Shown: piece by piece, positions 1-9,122 of the stretch
Layout: each line of letters opens with the position of its first letter
Position numbering within the stretch: position 1 is the stretch's first letter
DNA from: Streptomonospora salina
GTDB lineage: Bacteria > Actinomycetota > Actinomycetes > Streptosporangiales > Streptosporangiaceae
Assembly: GCF_014204715.1 (NCBI RefSeq)
Contig: NZ_JACHLY010000002.1
Span: 248,001 to 312,000, forward strand
Length of the DNA: 64,000 nt
Reading direction: 5' to 3'
Made by a program: the position numbers and the translations under genes
The notes under the pieces: model-generated
Told to the model about the DNA's origin: nothing
Database searches by the model: none
What the model saw: only the letters and a program-made list of their open reading frames with translations

Positions 1-519
1 GGGGCGTCGCTGCTGGACAGCGCCGAACGCTTCGGGTTCAACACCGGGTTCGCGAGCGGGATCGACGTCTTCAAGCCCTCGCTCCCCCAGCCCGACAGCG
101 TCAGCCTGCTCACCGCCTCCAGCATCGGCCAGGGCCAAGTGCTCACGTCGCCGCTGCATCTGGCGTCGCTGCCCGCGGCGGTGGCCGACGGGTCGTGGCG
201 GGCGCCGCTTCTGGTGACCGACCCCGCGCCGGCCGAGCGGCCCGAGCCCCGGCCGCTCGACAACGCCCAGAGCCTGCGCGACATGACACGCGCCGTCGTC
301 ACCGAGGGCACCGCCCAGAACGTCGGGTTCACCGGCGAGGTCCACGGCAAAAGCGGCACCGCCGAGTACGGCACGGCCGAGGAGGGCGAAGAGCTGCCCG
401 CCCACGGGTGGTTCGTCGGTTACGAGGACGACGTTGCCTTCGCCGTGGTCGTGGAGGACGGCGACAGCGGCTCGGGGGCGGCGGCGCCGCTGGCGAAGGC
501 GTTCCTCGACGCGCTGTGA
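1..519 (+). CDS. Penicillin-binding protein, C-terminal transpeptidase part (partial)
   Basis: Reading frame 1 is open from the first base and gives the last 172 residues of a penicillin-binding transpeptidase; the N-terminus lies outside the window. The segment SIGQGQVLTSPLHLA matches the stretch before the third active-site motif of class B PBPs, and KSGTAE (about residue 117 of the fragment) is the KTG-type motif in its KSG form. The serine nucleophile motif SxxK is not in view. Such enzymes cross-link peptidoglycan outside the membrane. The end GWFVGYEDDVAFAVVVEDG is also typical of the fold. A PBP2a/MecA-type lineage with a dimerisation domain is possible but cannot be tested on this fragment. 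Confidence 0.88.
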   Translation, partial: GASLLDSAERFGFNTGFASGIDVFKPSLPQPDSVSLLTASSIGQGQVLTSPLHLASLPAAVADGSWRAPLLVTDPAPAERPEPRPLDNAQSLRDMTRAVVTEGTAQNVGFTGEVHGKSGTAEYGTAEEGEELPAHGWFVGYEDDVAFAVVVEDGDSGSGAAAPLAKAFLDAL

Positions 520-585
520 TCCCACGTGCGCACCGGAGCCGCCGGTACGCGGCTCCGGGCGCGGGCACCGTCCCGCAGCGGCCCC

Positions 586-879
586 TCAGCCGCCTCCCGC
601 ACCGGGCACGCCCTGGCCCGCGGGAGACGACGCCGGGGCGGCGGGTTCGGTGCCCTGCACCGGGGCGCTGAAGTAGATCCCGGCCAGCAGGGCGCACAGC
701 ACCAGGGCTCCCGCGCCGATCAGCAGCAGCAGGACGCCGCGCCCCGGCCGGTCCTCCTCGTCGTCGGACGGGTCGTCGATTCCGAAACCCTTCAGGTGCT
801 CGTCGAGGTCGGGATCGTCCTCGGCCAGCGCCTGCTCGATCTCGGCGAGGATCCGCCGCTCGTTCTCACGCAGTGACAC
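586..879 (-). CDS. DUF3040-type small membrane protein
   Basis: A 97-residue protein starting at GTG 879, preceded by GAGGAGGGTGCG, a strong ribosome binding site that decides the start over a longer in-frame ATG at 945. The N-terminus SLRENERRILAEIEQAL is the typical opening of DUF3040 proteins. An acidic stretch (about residues 25-45) is followed by one clear membrane segment (LLLLIGAGALVLCALLAGIYF) and a Pro/Gly/Ala-rich end. DUF3040 proteins are small actinobacterial membrane proteins of unknown function; many have two membrane segments and this one shows a single strong one. It converges with the PBP gene, ending 67 bp after it. Confidence 0.8.
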   Translation of the reverse strand: MSLRENERRILAEIEQALAEDDPDLDEHLKGFGIDDPSDDEEDRPGRGVLLLLIGAGALVLCALLAGIYFSAPVQGTEPAAPASSPAGQGVPGAGGG

Positions 880-1085
880 CGCACCCTCCTCGCCGCTGAC
901 GGGCCGGGCGGCCGCCGGTCGCGCGCAACGGCCGCCGCTCTTCACAGGTTTCTAACCGCGCGGACGCCGAACACGCATCGGCGCGCCGAATTCGTAGCCG
1001 AATACGAGGTCCCGGGGCCGGCGGCCGCCGCCCGGCGCCTGCGCGGTGCGGCCGGGCGCGGCACGGGACGTCCGGGCAGGCCCGA

Positions 1086-2690
1086 TCAGCCCGGCGAGAC
1101 CCGGGCCGCCGGACCGGGACCGCTCTCGGCGCGGTAGTCGTCCAGCACCGTCACGTGGTAGCGGACCGGTCCGTCGGCAGGGGCGTCGTCGGTGAAGGCG
1201 GGCCCGTCGCCGCCCGCTCCGGTGGTTCCGATCAGGTGGTCGGCGTCGGCCAGGTCGCAGGGGTCGCCGCCGTCGCCGGGCACCCGGTAGACGGCGTAGA
1301 AGCGGGCGCCGTCGACCGGGGTCCAGGCGAGGTCCACCCGGCCGGGCCCGACCCGCTCGGCGGTCAGCTCCGAGACCGGATCGGGCGCCTCTCCGGCCGA
1401 GTCGGAGGCGGGTGGCAGCGCCGGCCGCGTGTAGTGCGCGTCGCCGACGGCGGCCATGGCCTCCGCGGCGCGGCCGGTCGCGGTCAGGTCGCTGATGGAG
1501 AAGTACACGTCGCCGCCGACCTCGCCGTGCTCGGCGTTGACGTCGAGCTGGCGGGAGAGCGCGTCCGCGCCGCGGAAGCCCTCGTCGCCGACGCGGTAGG
1601 CGGCCTGGCCGATGTAGAGGTCGACGCCGGTTCCGGCGACCTGCTCGGACCACCAGGGCACGAGCTCGGCGTAGTCGGCGGTGTCGAAGCCGCGCTGCCA
1701 GTAGAGCTGGGGGACGATGTAGTCGACCGTGCCCTCCTCGATCCAGGTGAGGGTGTCTGCGTACTGGGCGCTGTAGGACTCCAGCCCGGCGGTGTCGGAC
1801 CCGGCGGGGTCGCTGTCGGCGTTGCGCCAGATACCGAAGGGGGAGATCCCGAAGCGCACCCAGGGACGGGTCTGCTGGATGCGCTCGTGGATACCGGCGA
1901 CGAGGGCGTCGACGTTGTGGCGCCGCCAGTCGGCGCGGCTGTCGAAGTCGCCGCCGTGCTCGCGGAAGCTGCTGTCGTCGTCGAACTCTTCGCCGTCGCC
2001 GGGGTAGGGGTAGAAGTAGTCGTCGAAGTGCACGCCGTCGACGTCGTAGCGCTCGACCACGTCGAGCACGACGTCGGTGACCCAGGCGCGCACGTCGGGG
2101 TTGCCGGGGTCCAGGTAGCCCTCGTCGCCGTACTCGACGAGCCAATCGGGGTGCTGCCTGGCGGGGTGCTCGGGGGCGAGGTTCTCCAGGTCGGGGTCCT
2201 TCCACCCGACCCGGTAGGGGTTGAACCAGGCATGCAGCTCAAGGCCGCGCCGATGGGCCTGCTCGACGGCGTAGGCCAGCGGGTCGTAGCCGGGGTCGCC
2301 GCCCTGCTCGCCGGTGAGGTAGCGCGCCCAGGGCTCCTTTTCGGAGGCGTAGAGGGCGTCGGCGGTGGGGCGCACGTGCAGAAACACGCTGTTGAGGCCC
2401 AGCCCGGCGGCGCGGTCGAGCAGGTCGTCCAGTTCGCTCTGCTGTTCCCGGGCGTCGAGGCCGGGTTCGGAGGGCCAGTCGATGTTGCGGACAGTGGTGA
2501 ACCACGCGCCGCGCATCTGCCGCTTGGGGGCGGCGGGGTCGGTGTCGCACTGGCCGGGGGCGGGCATGGCGGCGTGCGTTCGGGGATCGTCGGCACCGTC
2601 TCCGGATCCGGGGTCCGACCACGGGACGCAGGCTCCCAGCAGCGGCGCTGTCGCGGCCATGGCCGCGACACTCAGCAGCAACCGTCGCAT
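1086..2690 (-). CDS. Glycoside-hydrolase-like lipoprotein (GHL10/DUF187, YngK type)
   Basis: A 534-residue secreted lipoprotein. The signal peptide ends in the lipobox LLGAC (Cys21). Residues about 55-390 follow the DUF187/GHL10 pattern of a TIM-barrel hydrolase-like domain: MRGAWFTTVRNIDWPS, LNSVFLHVRPTADALY, HAWFNPYRV, DVDGVHFDDYFYPYP and ISPFGIWRN. The family is thought to act on cell-wall or exopolysaccharide glycans, but the substrate is usually unknown. Residues about 430-530 look like a fibronectin type III domain (VDLAWTPVDGARFYAVYRV). A GGGGAGG ribosome binding site lies 11 nt before the ATG, and TATTCT on the minus strand at about 2739 could be the -10 box. The gene stands alone, divergent from menF. 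Confidence 0.85.
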   Translation of the reverse strand: MRRLLLSVAAMAATAPLLGACVPWSDPGSGDGADDPRTHAAMPAPGQCDTDPAAPKRQMRGAWFTTVRNIDWPSEPGLDAREQQSELDDLLDRAAGLGLNSVFLHVRPTADALYASEKEPWARYLTGEQGGDPGYDPLAYAVEQAHRRGLELHAWFNPYRVGWKDPDLENLAPEHPARQHPDWLVEYGDEGYLDPGNPDVRAWVTDVVLDVVERYDVDGVHFDDYFYPYPGDGEEFDDDSSFREHGGDFDSRADWRRHNVDALVAGIHERIQQTRPWVRFGISPFGIWRNADSDPAGSDTAGLESYSAQYADTLTWIEEGTVDYIVPQLYWQRGFDTADYAELVPWWSEQVAGTGVDLYIGQAAYRVGDEGFRGADALSRQLDVNAEHGEVGGDVYFSISDLTATGRAAEAMAAVGDAHYTRPALPPASDSAGEAPDPVSELTAERVGPGRVDLAWTPVDGARFYAVYRVPGDGGDPCDLADADHLIGTTGAGGDGPAFTDDAPADGPVRYHVTVLDDYRAESGPGPAARVSPG

Positions 2691-2884
2691 TTGTCGGTTT
2701 ACCTCCCCGTCACTCCCTTTTTATGCAGTGCAGACAAGAATACGGGGGCGCGGTGGCCTGTGGGTCCGTTCCGGATGAACACGGCCGTGCCGGTTCGCAC
2801 CGCACCCGCGGGACGGCACGGGTGAAACCGGCCGCAGCGCCGAGGCGACGCCGCACCCCGGTCGGGGCAGGGCGTGCCGGCTTT

Positions 2885-2890
2885 TAGGAT
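2885..2890 (+). promoter_or_regulatory. -10 box (TAGGAT) of leaderless menF
   Basis: TAGGAT lies exactly 8 nt before the GTG start of menF and no ribosome binding site intervenes, so the transcript should begin at or next to the start codon. Inference from spacing; no good -35 box is seen. Confidence 0.5.
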
Positions 2891-2898
2891 GATCGGTT

Positions 2899-4161
2899 GT
2901 GACCGCCGCCCTGGATGAGCTGCCGCCCCTGAACGTGCGCACCGTGCCGCTGGACGCGGCGCCCGATCTGATCGCGCACCTGCCGCCGACCGCCCCGACG
3001 GCCTGGCTGCGCGGCGGCGAAGGCCTGGTCGGCTGGGGCGAAGCGGTTCGCGTGGAATTGGCCGCCGAAGAGGCGCCGCGGGGCACCGGGCGCTTCTCGA
3101 CGGCGTCGGCGGCCCTGGAGCGGTTGGCGGCCGGAGCCGGAACCGGCGACGCGGTGGGACTTCCCGGAACCGGCCTGGTCGCCTTCGGCGGTTTCTCGTT
3201 CGACGCCCGCTCGCCGGGATCGGTGCTCGTCGTGCCGCGTGTGGTCGTAGGCCGCCGGTGGGGGCGCTCCTGGCTCACCACCATCGCCCCCGCCGGCGAA
3301 CCGCCTCCCGACACCGGCGGCGCCGCGCCGCCCCCCGCGCCCGTGGGTCCACTGACGTGGCGCACCGGATCGCTCTCCGCCGGCGCGTGGCGGGATGCGG
3401 TGGGTGCGGCCGTCGAGCGCATCCGCGCCGGGCAGCTGGACAAGGTGGTCATGGCCCGCGACGTCGTCGCCGAGGCCCGCAGCGGCATCGACCCCCGGAC
3501 GCTGCTGACGCGGCTGGGCCGCGACTACCCCGACTGCTACACCTTCGCGGTGGACGGCATGGTCGGCGCCACCCCGGAGCTGCTGCTGCGCCGCCACGGC
3601 GACGAGGTCGCCTCGCTCGTGCTGGCCGGAACCCGCCCGCGCGGCGCCACGCCCGAGGAGGACGCGCGCCTGGCGGACGAGCTCGAATCCTCGGCCAAGG
3701 ACCGCGAGGAGCACCGCTACGCCATCGACTCGCTGCGTGCCACACTCGCACCGCTGTGCGCCACGGTCGAGGCGCCCGAACGGCCCGGCCTGCTGCGGCT
3801 GGCCAACGTCCAGCACCTGGCCTCCCGCGCCCGCGCCCGACTGCGGCCGGGCGCCTCGACCCTGGACGTGGTGGCGGCCATGCACCCCACAGCGGCCGTC
3901 GGCGGCACCCCCACGACCGCGGCCATGGAGCTGATCGGCGATCTGGAGGGCATGGACCGCGGCCGCTACGCCGGCCCGGTGGGCTGGATCGACGGTTCCG
4001 GAAACGGCGAGTGGGCCATCGCTCTGCGCTGCGCCCACGTGCGCGGCCCGCGCGCCCGGCTGTTCGCCGGCTGCGGCATCGTCGCCGGCTCCGACCCCGA
4101 CGCCGAGGTGGCCGAAGCCGACGCGAAACTGCGGGTCATGCGCGAAGCCCTGACCGACTGA
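2899..4161 (+). CDS. menF: Isochorismate synthase
   Basis: A 420-residue chorismate-binding enzyme that isomerises chorismate to isochorismate, the first committed step of classical menaquinone synthesis. The C-terminal two thirds carry the family signatures: LDKVVMARD with the lysine that activates water, HPTAAVGGTPTTAAMELI, and FAGCGIVAGSDPDAE near the end with the acidic metal ligands. The start is GTG 2899; there is no Shine-Dalgarno sequence and the preceding TAGGAT suggests a leaderless mRNA. With menD and menB/C/E within 7 kb, a menaquinone role is far likelier than a siderophore or salicylate role. Confidence 0.92.
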   Translation: MTAALDELPPLNVRTVPLDAAPDLIAHLPPTAPTAWLRGGEGLVGWGEAVRVELAAEEAPRGTGRFSTASAALERLAAGAGTGDAVGLPGTGLVAFGGFSFDARSPGSVLVVPRVVVGRRWGRSWLTTIAPAGEPPPDTGGAAPPPAPVGPLTWRTGSLSAGAWRDAVGAAVERIRAGQLDKVVMARDVVAEARSGIDPRTLLTRLGRDYPDCYTFAVDGMVGATPELLLRRHGDEVASLVLAGTRPRGATPEEDARLADELESSAKDREEHRYAIDSLRATLAPLCATVEAPERPGLLRLANVQHLASRARARLRPGASTLDVVAAMHPTAAVGGTPTTAAMELIGDLEGMDRGRYAGPVGWIDGSGNGEWAIALRCAHVRGPRARLFAGCGIVAGSDPDAEVAEADAKLRVMREALTD

Positions 4162-4232
4162 GCCGGAAGGTCCACGACCCGGCCGGGCGCCCGGCGCGCC
4201 CCGCCGCCGGGTCCCGCTGCAACGGCGCCGTT

Positions 4233-5015
4233 CTAGTCCACGGCCTCGAAGTCGGCGAAGTCGAATCCCGGTGACACGAAGCAGCTGACCAGTACCTCCC
4301 GCGCGGTCAGCGGGCGGGCGGCCTGCCAGGTGCCGGCGGGAACCAGGCCCTGCAGCCGCCGGCCGTCCTCCAGGTCGGGGCCCAGGATCAGGCGCGCCTC
4401 CTCCTCGGGGCGCTCGCCGACGCCGCCCAGGGCCAGTTCCAGCGGCCCCCCGCGGTTGAAGACCCACATCTCGTCGGAGCGGACCCGGTGCCAGCGCGAG
4501 TACTCTCCCGGATTGAGCAGGAAGTGGATACCGGTCGCGGTGGAGCGTTCGCCGGGATAGCCCTCGGGGCGCACCGCCGCGCCGGCCGTCCACGTCTGGC
4601 GGTACCAGCCGCCTTCGGGGTGGGGCAGCAGATCGAGCAGCTCGGCTGTGGAACCGCGCTCCTCGACCGAGACGAACACGCCTCCGGGGTCGCGGCGCAG
4701 GTAGCGCACGCCCGCCACCGCAGCGCGGGGGACGGGCCCGTAGATGTGCGGGAACCGGGCGTCGTCGGCCACGCCCGGGGGCGGGGCCGGCTCCGCGGCC
4801 TCCCACCGCACCTCGGCGTCGAGCAGTTCGGTGTCGACGATGAGCACGAGCTGGGGTTCGGCGGCGTCGGCGTAGACGGCGTTGGCGACGGCCAGCACGG
4901 TGGCGTCGTCCGGCGAGGCGTGCACGAAGCCCTCGCTGCGCAACGACGCGGGCGCGACGGGCCCGTCGCCGTCGCGCCAGGTGCTGATGCCGGTGATATG
5001 GCGCAGATACCGCAT
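4233..5015 (-). CDS. DUF952 domain fused to a cupin_5 (DUF985) domain
   Basis: A 260-residue fusion. Residues 1 to about 105 match DUF952 (MRYLRHITGISTW, SEGFVHASPDDAT, FPHIYGPVPRAAV), a small fold related to ADP-ribosyltransferase-like proteins with no assigned reaction. Residues about 120-260 match the DUF985 cupin: LLPHPEGGWYRQTW, TGIHFLLNPGEYSRWHRVRSDEMW, and ending in VSPGFDFADFE. The two domains usually occur as separate proteins. ATG 5015 is chosen over TTG 5024 because TAGCTT sits 8 nt upstream and there is no ribosome binding site. The gene lies between menF and menD, converging on menF, but nothing links it to menaquinone. Confidence 0.8.
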   Translation of the reverse strand: MRYLRHITGISTWRDGDGPVAPASLRSEGFVHASPDDATVLAVANAVYADAAEPQLVLIVDTELLDAEVRWEAAEPAPPPGVADDARFPHIYGPVPRAAVAGVRYLRRDPGGVFVSVEERGSTAELLDLLPHPEGGWYRQTWTAGAAVRPEGYPGERSTATGIHFLLNPGEYSRWHRVRSDEMWVFNRGGPLELALGGVGERPEEEARLILGPDLEDGRRLQGLVPAGTWQAARPLTAREVLVSCFVSPGFDFADFEAVD

Positions 5016-5023
5016 AATCCGCA

Positions 5024-5029
5024 AAGCTA
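5024..5029 (-). promoter_or_regulatory. -10 box (TAGCTT) of the DUF952-cupin gene
   Basis: TAGCTT on the minus strand lies 8 nt before ATG 5015 with no Shine-Dalgarno sequence between, consistent with a leaderless transcript. It overlaps the rival TTG start, which argues against that start. Confidence 0.42.
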
Positions 5030-5068
5030 GCAGCAGCGCGCCGCCTGCCGCGCCCGGGCCCCGGCCGC

Positions 5069-6793
5069 TCAGTCCTGCAGGGCGGCGTCGACCGCCCGCT
5101 GCACGGTGCGGCGCAGCGCCGCGGAATCGGTCCGCCGGGTGCTCACTTCGACCACCCGCAGCCCTTCGCCGAGCAGCGCCTTAGGCAGATCGGAGGCCCA
5201 TTCCAGACGGGTGTAGGGCACGTCGGCCATCTGGGCGATCCGCTCCATCGAGACGCCGTGGGGGGTGCCGAACAGCCGCTCGAAGCGGGGGTGGCCCGCC
5301 TGCTCCAGGCCGGAGAAGATCCCGCCCCCGTCGTTGTTCACCGCCACCACCGCCAGGTCCGGGCGGGGCTCGCCGGGGCCCAGCACCAGCCCGTTCTGGT
5401 CGTGCAGCATCGCCAGGTCGCCCAGCAGCGCGTAGGCGCCGCCCCCGCCTGCGCTGCTGTGGGCCAGTGCGGCGCCGACGGCCGCCGACACCGTGCCGTC
5501 GATGCCGCTGGCTCCGCGGTTGCCGAGGATGCGCGCACCGCAGCGGGCGCTCATCGCGGAGTCCAGATCGCGGATGGGCATGCTCGATCCGGCGAACAGC
5601 AGCGAACCGTTCGGGGCGTGGCCCGCGAGGTCGCGGGCGAGGCGGACTTCGCTGAGCGCCTCGTCGGCGTCGAGGACCGCGTCGATCGCGGCGCGCGCCC
5701 GCTTCTCGGCCTCCTGCCAGGAGCGCGCCCACGGCGTGTCGGGCCGGGCGCCGGCGGGGGCGGACACGGCCGGAACGACGTCGGTGGCGGTACGCACGGG
5801 GTCGGCGAACGAGCACGGGGCGCCGACCGCGATGTGGCGCTGCGCGCGGCCCAGGTAGGACAGCAGTTGGCGGGAGAGCCCGGGCCGGCCCGCGGTGACG
5901 ACGAGCTCGGGCTCGTGCTCGGCCACGAACCGCGGCGAGGCCAGGAGATGGCGGTAGGCCGAGACCGCCTCGCCGCGGCGCGCGTTGGACGTGGGTTCGG
6001 CCAGCAGCGGCCATCCGGTCTCGGCGGCCAGCGCCAGCAGAGGGATCGGGTCGTAGTCGCCGTCGCCGCAGACCACCACCCCGCGCTCCACCGGCGGAAG
6101 CTCGACCGGTGCCGGCTCACCGGGGCCGCGGCGGAACTCGATCCACGGGCCGCCGCCCGCGCGCCCGCCCAGCCGGTCGGGCCAGTCGCCGGCCTCCAGG
6201 AGCGGGGCGGCGCTCTCGGCCGCGTCCGGCGCGTCGCCGGGGTCGGGCAGCGGCGTCTCGGGCACCAGGGGATCGCGGAAGGCGAGGTTGAGGTGCACGG
6301 GGCCGGGGCGGTCGGCGCCTTCGGCTGCGCCCCAGGCCCGGCACGCCAGCGACCGCCAGTAGGCCGCCATGCCCGGAACCCGATCGGGGGTGCCCACCTC
6401 GGTGAACATCCGTACCGCGGAACCGAACAGACCGATCTGGTCGACGGTCTGGTTGGCGCCGGTGCCGCGCAGCTCCGGCGGACGGTCGGCGGTGAGCACC
6501 AGCAGCGGAACACTGCTCTCGTCGGCTTCCAGCACCGCGGGGTGGAAGTTGGCCGCGGCGGTCCCCGACGTGCACACCAGGGCGGCCGGGCGGCGCTGGA
6601 CGCGGGCCAGGCCCGCCGCGAGGTAGGAAGCCGACCGCTCGTCGACGCGGACGTGCACCCGGATGTCCGGGTGGCCGGCCAGGGCCAGCGCCAGGGGCGT
6701 GGAGCGCGACCCCGGCGCGACGACGGCCTCGGACAGCCCGCACCGGGCCAGTTCGTCGACGAGGACGCGCGCCAGAGCGGTAGACGGGTTCAT
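5069..6793 (-). CDS. menD: SEPHCHC synthase (menaquinone biosynthesis)
   Basis: A 574-residue thiamine-diphosphate enzyme that adds the succinic semialdehyde-ThDP carbanion from 2-oxoglutarate to isochorismate. The pyrimidine-binding part opens with MNPSTALARVLVDEL, VVAPGSRSTPLALAL and the catalytic-type VDERSASYLAAGLAR; the ThDP pyrophosphate site is visible as ILGNRGASGIDGTVSAAVG and AVNNDGGGIF near residues 410-500. Length and order fit MenD. The ATG overlaps the TGA of a short upstream frame (ATGA), and GAGAG stands 8 nt before the start, so translational coupling is possible. About 380 bp separate it from menC upstream on the same strand. Confidence 0.94.
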   Translation of the reverse strand: MNPSTALARVLVDELARCGLSEAVVAPGSRSTPLALALAGHPDIRVHVRVDERSASYLAAGLARVQRRPAALVCTSGTAAANFHPAVLEADESSVPLLVLTADRPPELRGTGANQTVDQIGLFGSAVRMFTEVGTPDRVPGMAAYWRSLACRAWGAAEGADRPGPVHLNLAFRDPLVPETPLPDPGDAPDAAESAAPLLEAGDWPDRLGGRAGGGPWIEFRRGPGEPAPVELPPVERGVVVCGDGDYDPIPLLALAAETGWPLLAEPTSNARRGEAVSAYRHLLASPRFVAEHEPELVVTAGRPGLSRQLLSYLGRAQRHIAVGAPCSFADPVRTATDVVPAVSAPAGARPDTPWARSWQEAEKRARAAIDAVLDADEALSEVRLARDLAGHAPNGSLLFAGSSMPIRDLDSAMSARCGARILGNRGASGIDGTVSAAVGAALAHSSAGGGGAYALLGDLAMLHDQNGLVLGPGEPRPDLAVVAVNNDGGGIFSGLEQAGHPRFERLFGTPHGVSMERIAQMADVPYTRLEWASDLPKALLGEGLRVVEVSTRRTDSAALRRTVQRAVDAALQD

Positions 6794-7173
6794 GCGGTGT
6801 CTCTCAGTTCGTCAGGTGTGTCCATCTGCCGGCCCGTCAGCGGCCCCGGCCCCTCTCGGTGTCCCGCCGCCGCTCCCGCCGCCTCGGCGGCGGGAACCGC
6901 CGTTCGGCGCTCGGGTCCCGCCGGCGCCCGGCGGAACGGGACGTAGCGCCCGCGGCCTCCGGTCCCCGCACTGCAACGGATCGCGGCGCGGGATCCGTCC
7001 CCGCCGGCGGACGGATCCCGCGAGTGTGACCGGAATCGCCGTGTTCTCGGCGGCCGGAGCCGGCTGTTCGCACCGGGGCGCGCCCTCCCCCTCTCCGACG
7101 AACGCGGCGCGACCTGCTCACCGAAAGGCGTACCCGATCTCACGCGTTCCACCGGCGGATGCCCAAGGCTCGG
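6794..7173. other. Gene-free stretch between menD and menC
   Basis: 380 bp without a convincing gene on either strand. The open frames here have weak starts and Arg/Pro/Gly-rich translations typical of GC-rich noise. On the minus strand the last 11 codons (ATG at about 6823, peptide MDTPDELRDTA) end in a TGA that overlaps the menD ATG; this mini-ORF could couple translation. I see no terminator or clear promoter. Confidence 0.5.
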
Positions 7174-8169
7174 TCAACCGCCGCTCGCTCCCCGGTCGGC
7201 CTCCGGGGCGGCGCGCCCGGCGCGGCGGGCCGCTTCGGCCCGCTCCAGCCACGGGGCCGCGTCGGCCTCGACGGCGGCGATCCGGTCGGCGTCCACGCCG
7301 GGGCGGCGCACCGCAACCGTGCCCCCGCGCGCGAGCAGGGGGGCGGCGGTCACGTCGTCCTCCAGCAGGTGCATCGTCGCCAGCCCGCAGGCATAGGGCA
7401 GGGCGGGCAGGGCGGCGGCCAGCGCGACGCCGGCGGCCAGCCCCACTGAGGTCTCCACGGCGCTGGAGACCACCACGGGAAGCCCGCAGGCCTCGGCGAC
7501 CTCCAGCGCGGCGCGCACCCCGCCCAAGGGCTGCACCTTCACCACGACGATGTCGGCGGCGCCGGCGGCACGCACACGCAGCGGATCCTCGGCGCGCCGG
7601 ATCGACTCGTCGGCGGCGACGGGAACCGCGGTGCGGCGGCGCACCTGCGCCAACTCCTCCAGCGTGGCGCAGGGCTGCTCGACGTACTCCAGATCGAAGC
7701 GCTCCAGAGCGGCCAGCATCCGCACCGCGGTGTCGGGGCTCCACGCACCGTTGGCGTCGATGCGCACCCGCCCGCGGGGACCGATGGCGCTGCGCACGGC
7801 CTCCACCCGGGCGATGTCGTCGGCGGGCCCCTGCCCGGCCTCGGCGACCTTGACCTTGGCCGTGGAGCACCCGCCCTCGGCCACGATGCGGGCCGCCCGC
7901 TCCGGATCCACGGCGGGCACGGTGACGTTGACCGGGACCCGGTCGCGCACAGGAGCGGGCCATCCCTCGTCGGCGGCCTCGCGGCAGGACGCCCACCAGC
8001 GGGCGCACTCGCTCGGGCCGTACTCGGGGAAGGGCGAGAATTCGCCCCAGCCCGCGGGGCCGCGCACCAGCAGGCCTTCGCGCACGTCGAGCCCGCGGAA
8101 GCGCGTGCGCATCGGTATAGCGAACGCACGCGCCTCGGCCGTGCCGCTCCGGCCGCCCAAGCTGGCCAA
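7174..8169 (-). CDS. menC: o-Succinylbenzoate synthase
   Basis: An enolase-superfamily dehydratase turning SHCHC into o-succinylbenzoate. Motifs fit: AIPMRTRFRGLDVREG with PAGWGEFSPF at the N-terminus, the KxK of STAKVKVAE, metal ligands in RIDANGAW, VEQPC and VAADES, and the second lysine in VVVKVQPLGG. The start is uncertain. Family members I know have about 20 residues before the RxRFRG motif, so I chose TTG 8169, which has GGGAGG 4 nt upstream (331 residues). TTG 8160 and ATG 8112 (312 residues) are alternatives. The gene runs in the same direction as menB and menD. Confidence 0.88.
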   Translation of the reverse strand: MASLGGRSGTAEARAFAIPMRTRFRGLDVREGLLVRGPAGWGEFSPFPEYGPSECARWWASCREAADEGWPAPVRDRVPVNVTVPAVDPERAARIVAEGGCSTAKVKVAEAGQGPADDIARVEAVRSAIGPRGRVRIDANGAWSPDTAVRMLAALERFDLEYVEQPCATLEELAQVRRRTAVPVAADESIRRAEDPLRVRAAGAADIVVVKVQPLGGVRAALEVAEACGLPVVVSSAVETSVGLAAGVALAAALPALPYACGLATMHLLEDDVTAAPLLARGGTVAVRRPGVDADRIAAVEADAAPWLERAEAARRAGRAAPEADRGASGG

Positions 8170-8273
8170 TCCGCCTCCCGCGGGGTGTGGTCCTGCTGCG
8201 GTGCGCCGGCCCGGCCCGGGGCCCGCACACGGCCCGCCGCGCCCGGCGGCGGGCCCGGTGGCCGCGACCGCCC

Positions 8274-9122
8274 TCAGGGACGCCGCGGGAAGCGGTCGAA
8301 CTCCGGGCTGCGCTTCTCCTTGAAGGCGTCGCGGCCCTCCTGGGCCTCGTCGCTCATGTAGTAGAGCATCGTGGCGTCGCCGGCGAACTGCTGCATCCCC
8401 GCCGCGCCGTCGCTGACCGCGTTGATGGCACCCTTGACCATGCGCAGGGCCAGCGGGGACTTCTGCAGCATCTCCCGCGCCCAGGCGACGGTCTCCTCCT
8501 CCAGGCGCTCCAGCGGGACGACGGTGTTGGCCATGCCCATCTCGCGCGCCTCTTCTGCGCTGTACTGGCGGCACAGGTACCAGATCTCGCGCGCCTTCTT
8601 CAGTCCCACCGTCTGGGCCAGCAGCCACGATCCGTACCCGCCGTCGAAGGAGCCGACCTTGGGCCCGGTCTGGCCGAACTTCGCGTTGTCGGCGGCGACG
8701 GTCAGATCGCAGCACACCTGCAGCACGTTGCCGCCGCCGATGGCCCAGCCGGCGACCATGCACACCACGGGCTTGGGCAGCCGGCGGATCTGCACCTGCA
8801 GGTCCAGCACGTTGAGCCGGCCGATCCCCTGGCGGGCCACGGTGTCGTCGCCCATGTAGCCGTCGTCGCCGCGGATCTTCTGGTCACCGCCGGAGCAGAA
8901 CGCCTGGTCCCCGGCCCCGGTGAAGATGATCACACCGACCTCGGAGTCGTCGCGGGCGGCGTTGAAGGCGTCCTGGAGCTCGAAGAGGGTCTGCGGCCGG
9001 AAGGCGTTGTGGCGTTCGGGCCGGTTGATCGTGATCTTGGCGATCCCCTCGGCGGTCTCGTAGATGATGTCGGTGTACTCGCCCGACCTCTGCCACTCCA
9101 CGCCACTCACGACTGCCGTCAT
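8274..9122 (-). CDS. menB: 1,4-Dihydroxy-2-naphthoyl-CoA synthase
   Basis: A 282-residue crotonase-fold enzyme closing the naphthoate ring from o-succinylbenzoyl-CoA. Characteristic sites include [16 protein letters not shown], the oxyanion loop [30 protein letters not shown] and [17 protein letters not shown]; the C-terminus [14 protein letters not shown] is typical. The nearest AAGGAG touches the ATG with no spacer and lies inside a six-codon upstream frame (ATG ACG CAG CGA AGG AGA TGA) whose stop overlaps the menB start as ATGA. Translation may therefore be coupled to that mini-ORF, or start at the GTG five codons downstream. Confidence 0.95.
   Translation of the reverse strand: MTAVVSGVEWQRSGEYTDIIYETAEGIAKITINRPERHNAFRPQTLFELQDAFNAARDDSEVGVIIFTGAGDQAFCSGGDQKIRGDDGYMGDDTVARQGIGRLNVLDLQVQIRRLPKPVVCMVAGWAIGGGNVLQVCCDLTVAADNAKFGQTGPKVGSFDGGYGSWLLAQTVGLKKAREIWYLCRQYSAEEAREMGMANTVVPLERLEEETVAWAREMLQKSPLALRMVKGAINAVSDGAAGMQQFAGDATMLYYMSDEAQEGRDAFKEKRSPEFDRFPRRP

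Noticed and set aside
6790-7152. 120-codon frame upstream of menD as a gene
   Set aside because: Arg/Pro/Gly-rich noise; only its last 11 codons are of interest as a possible coupling leader.
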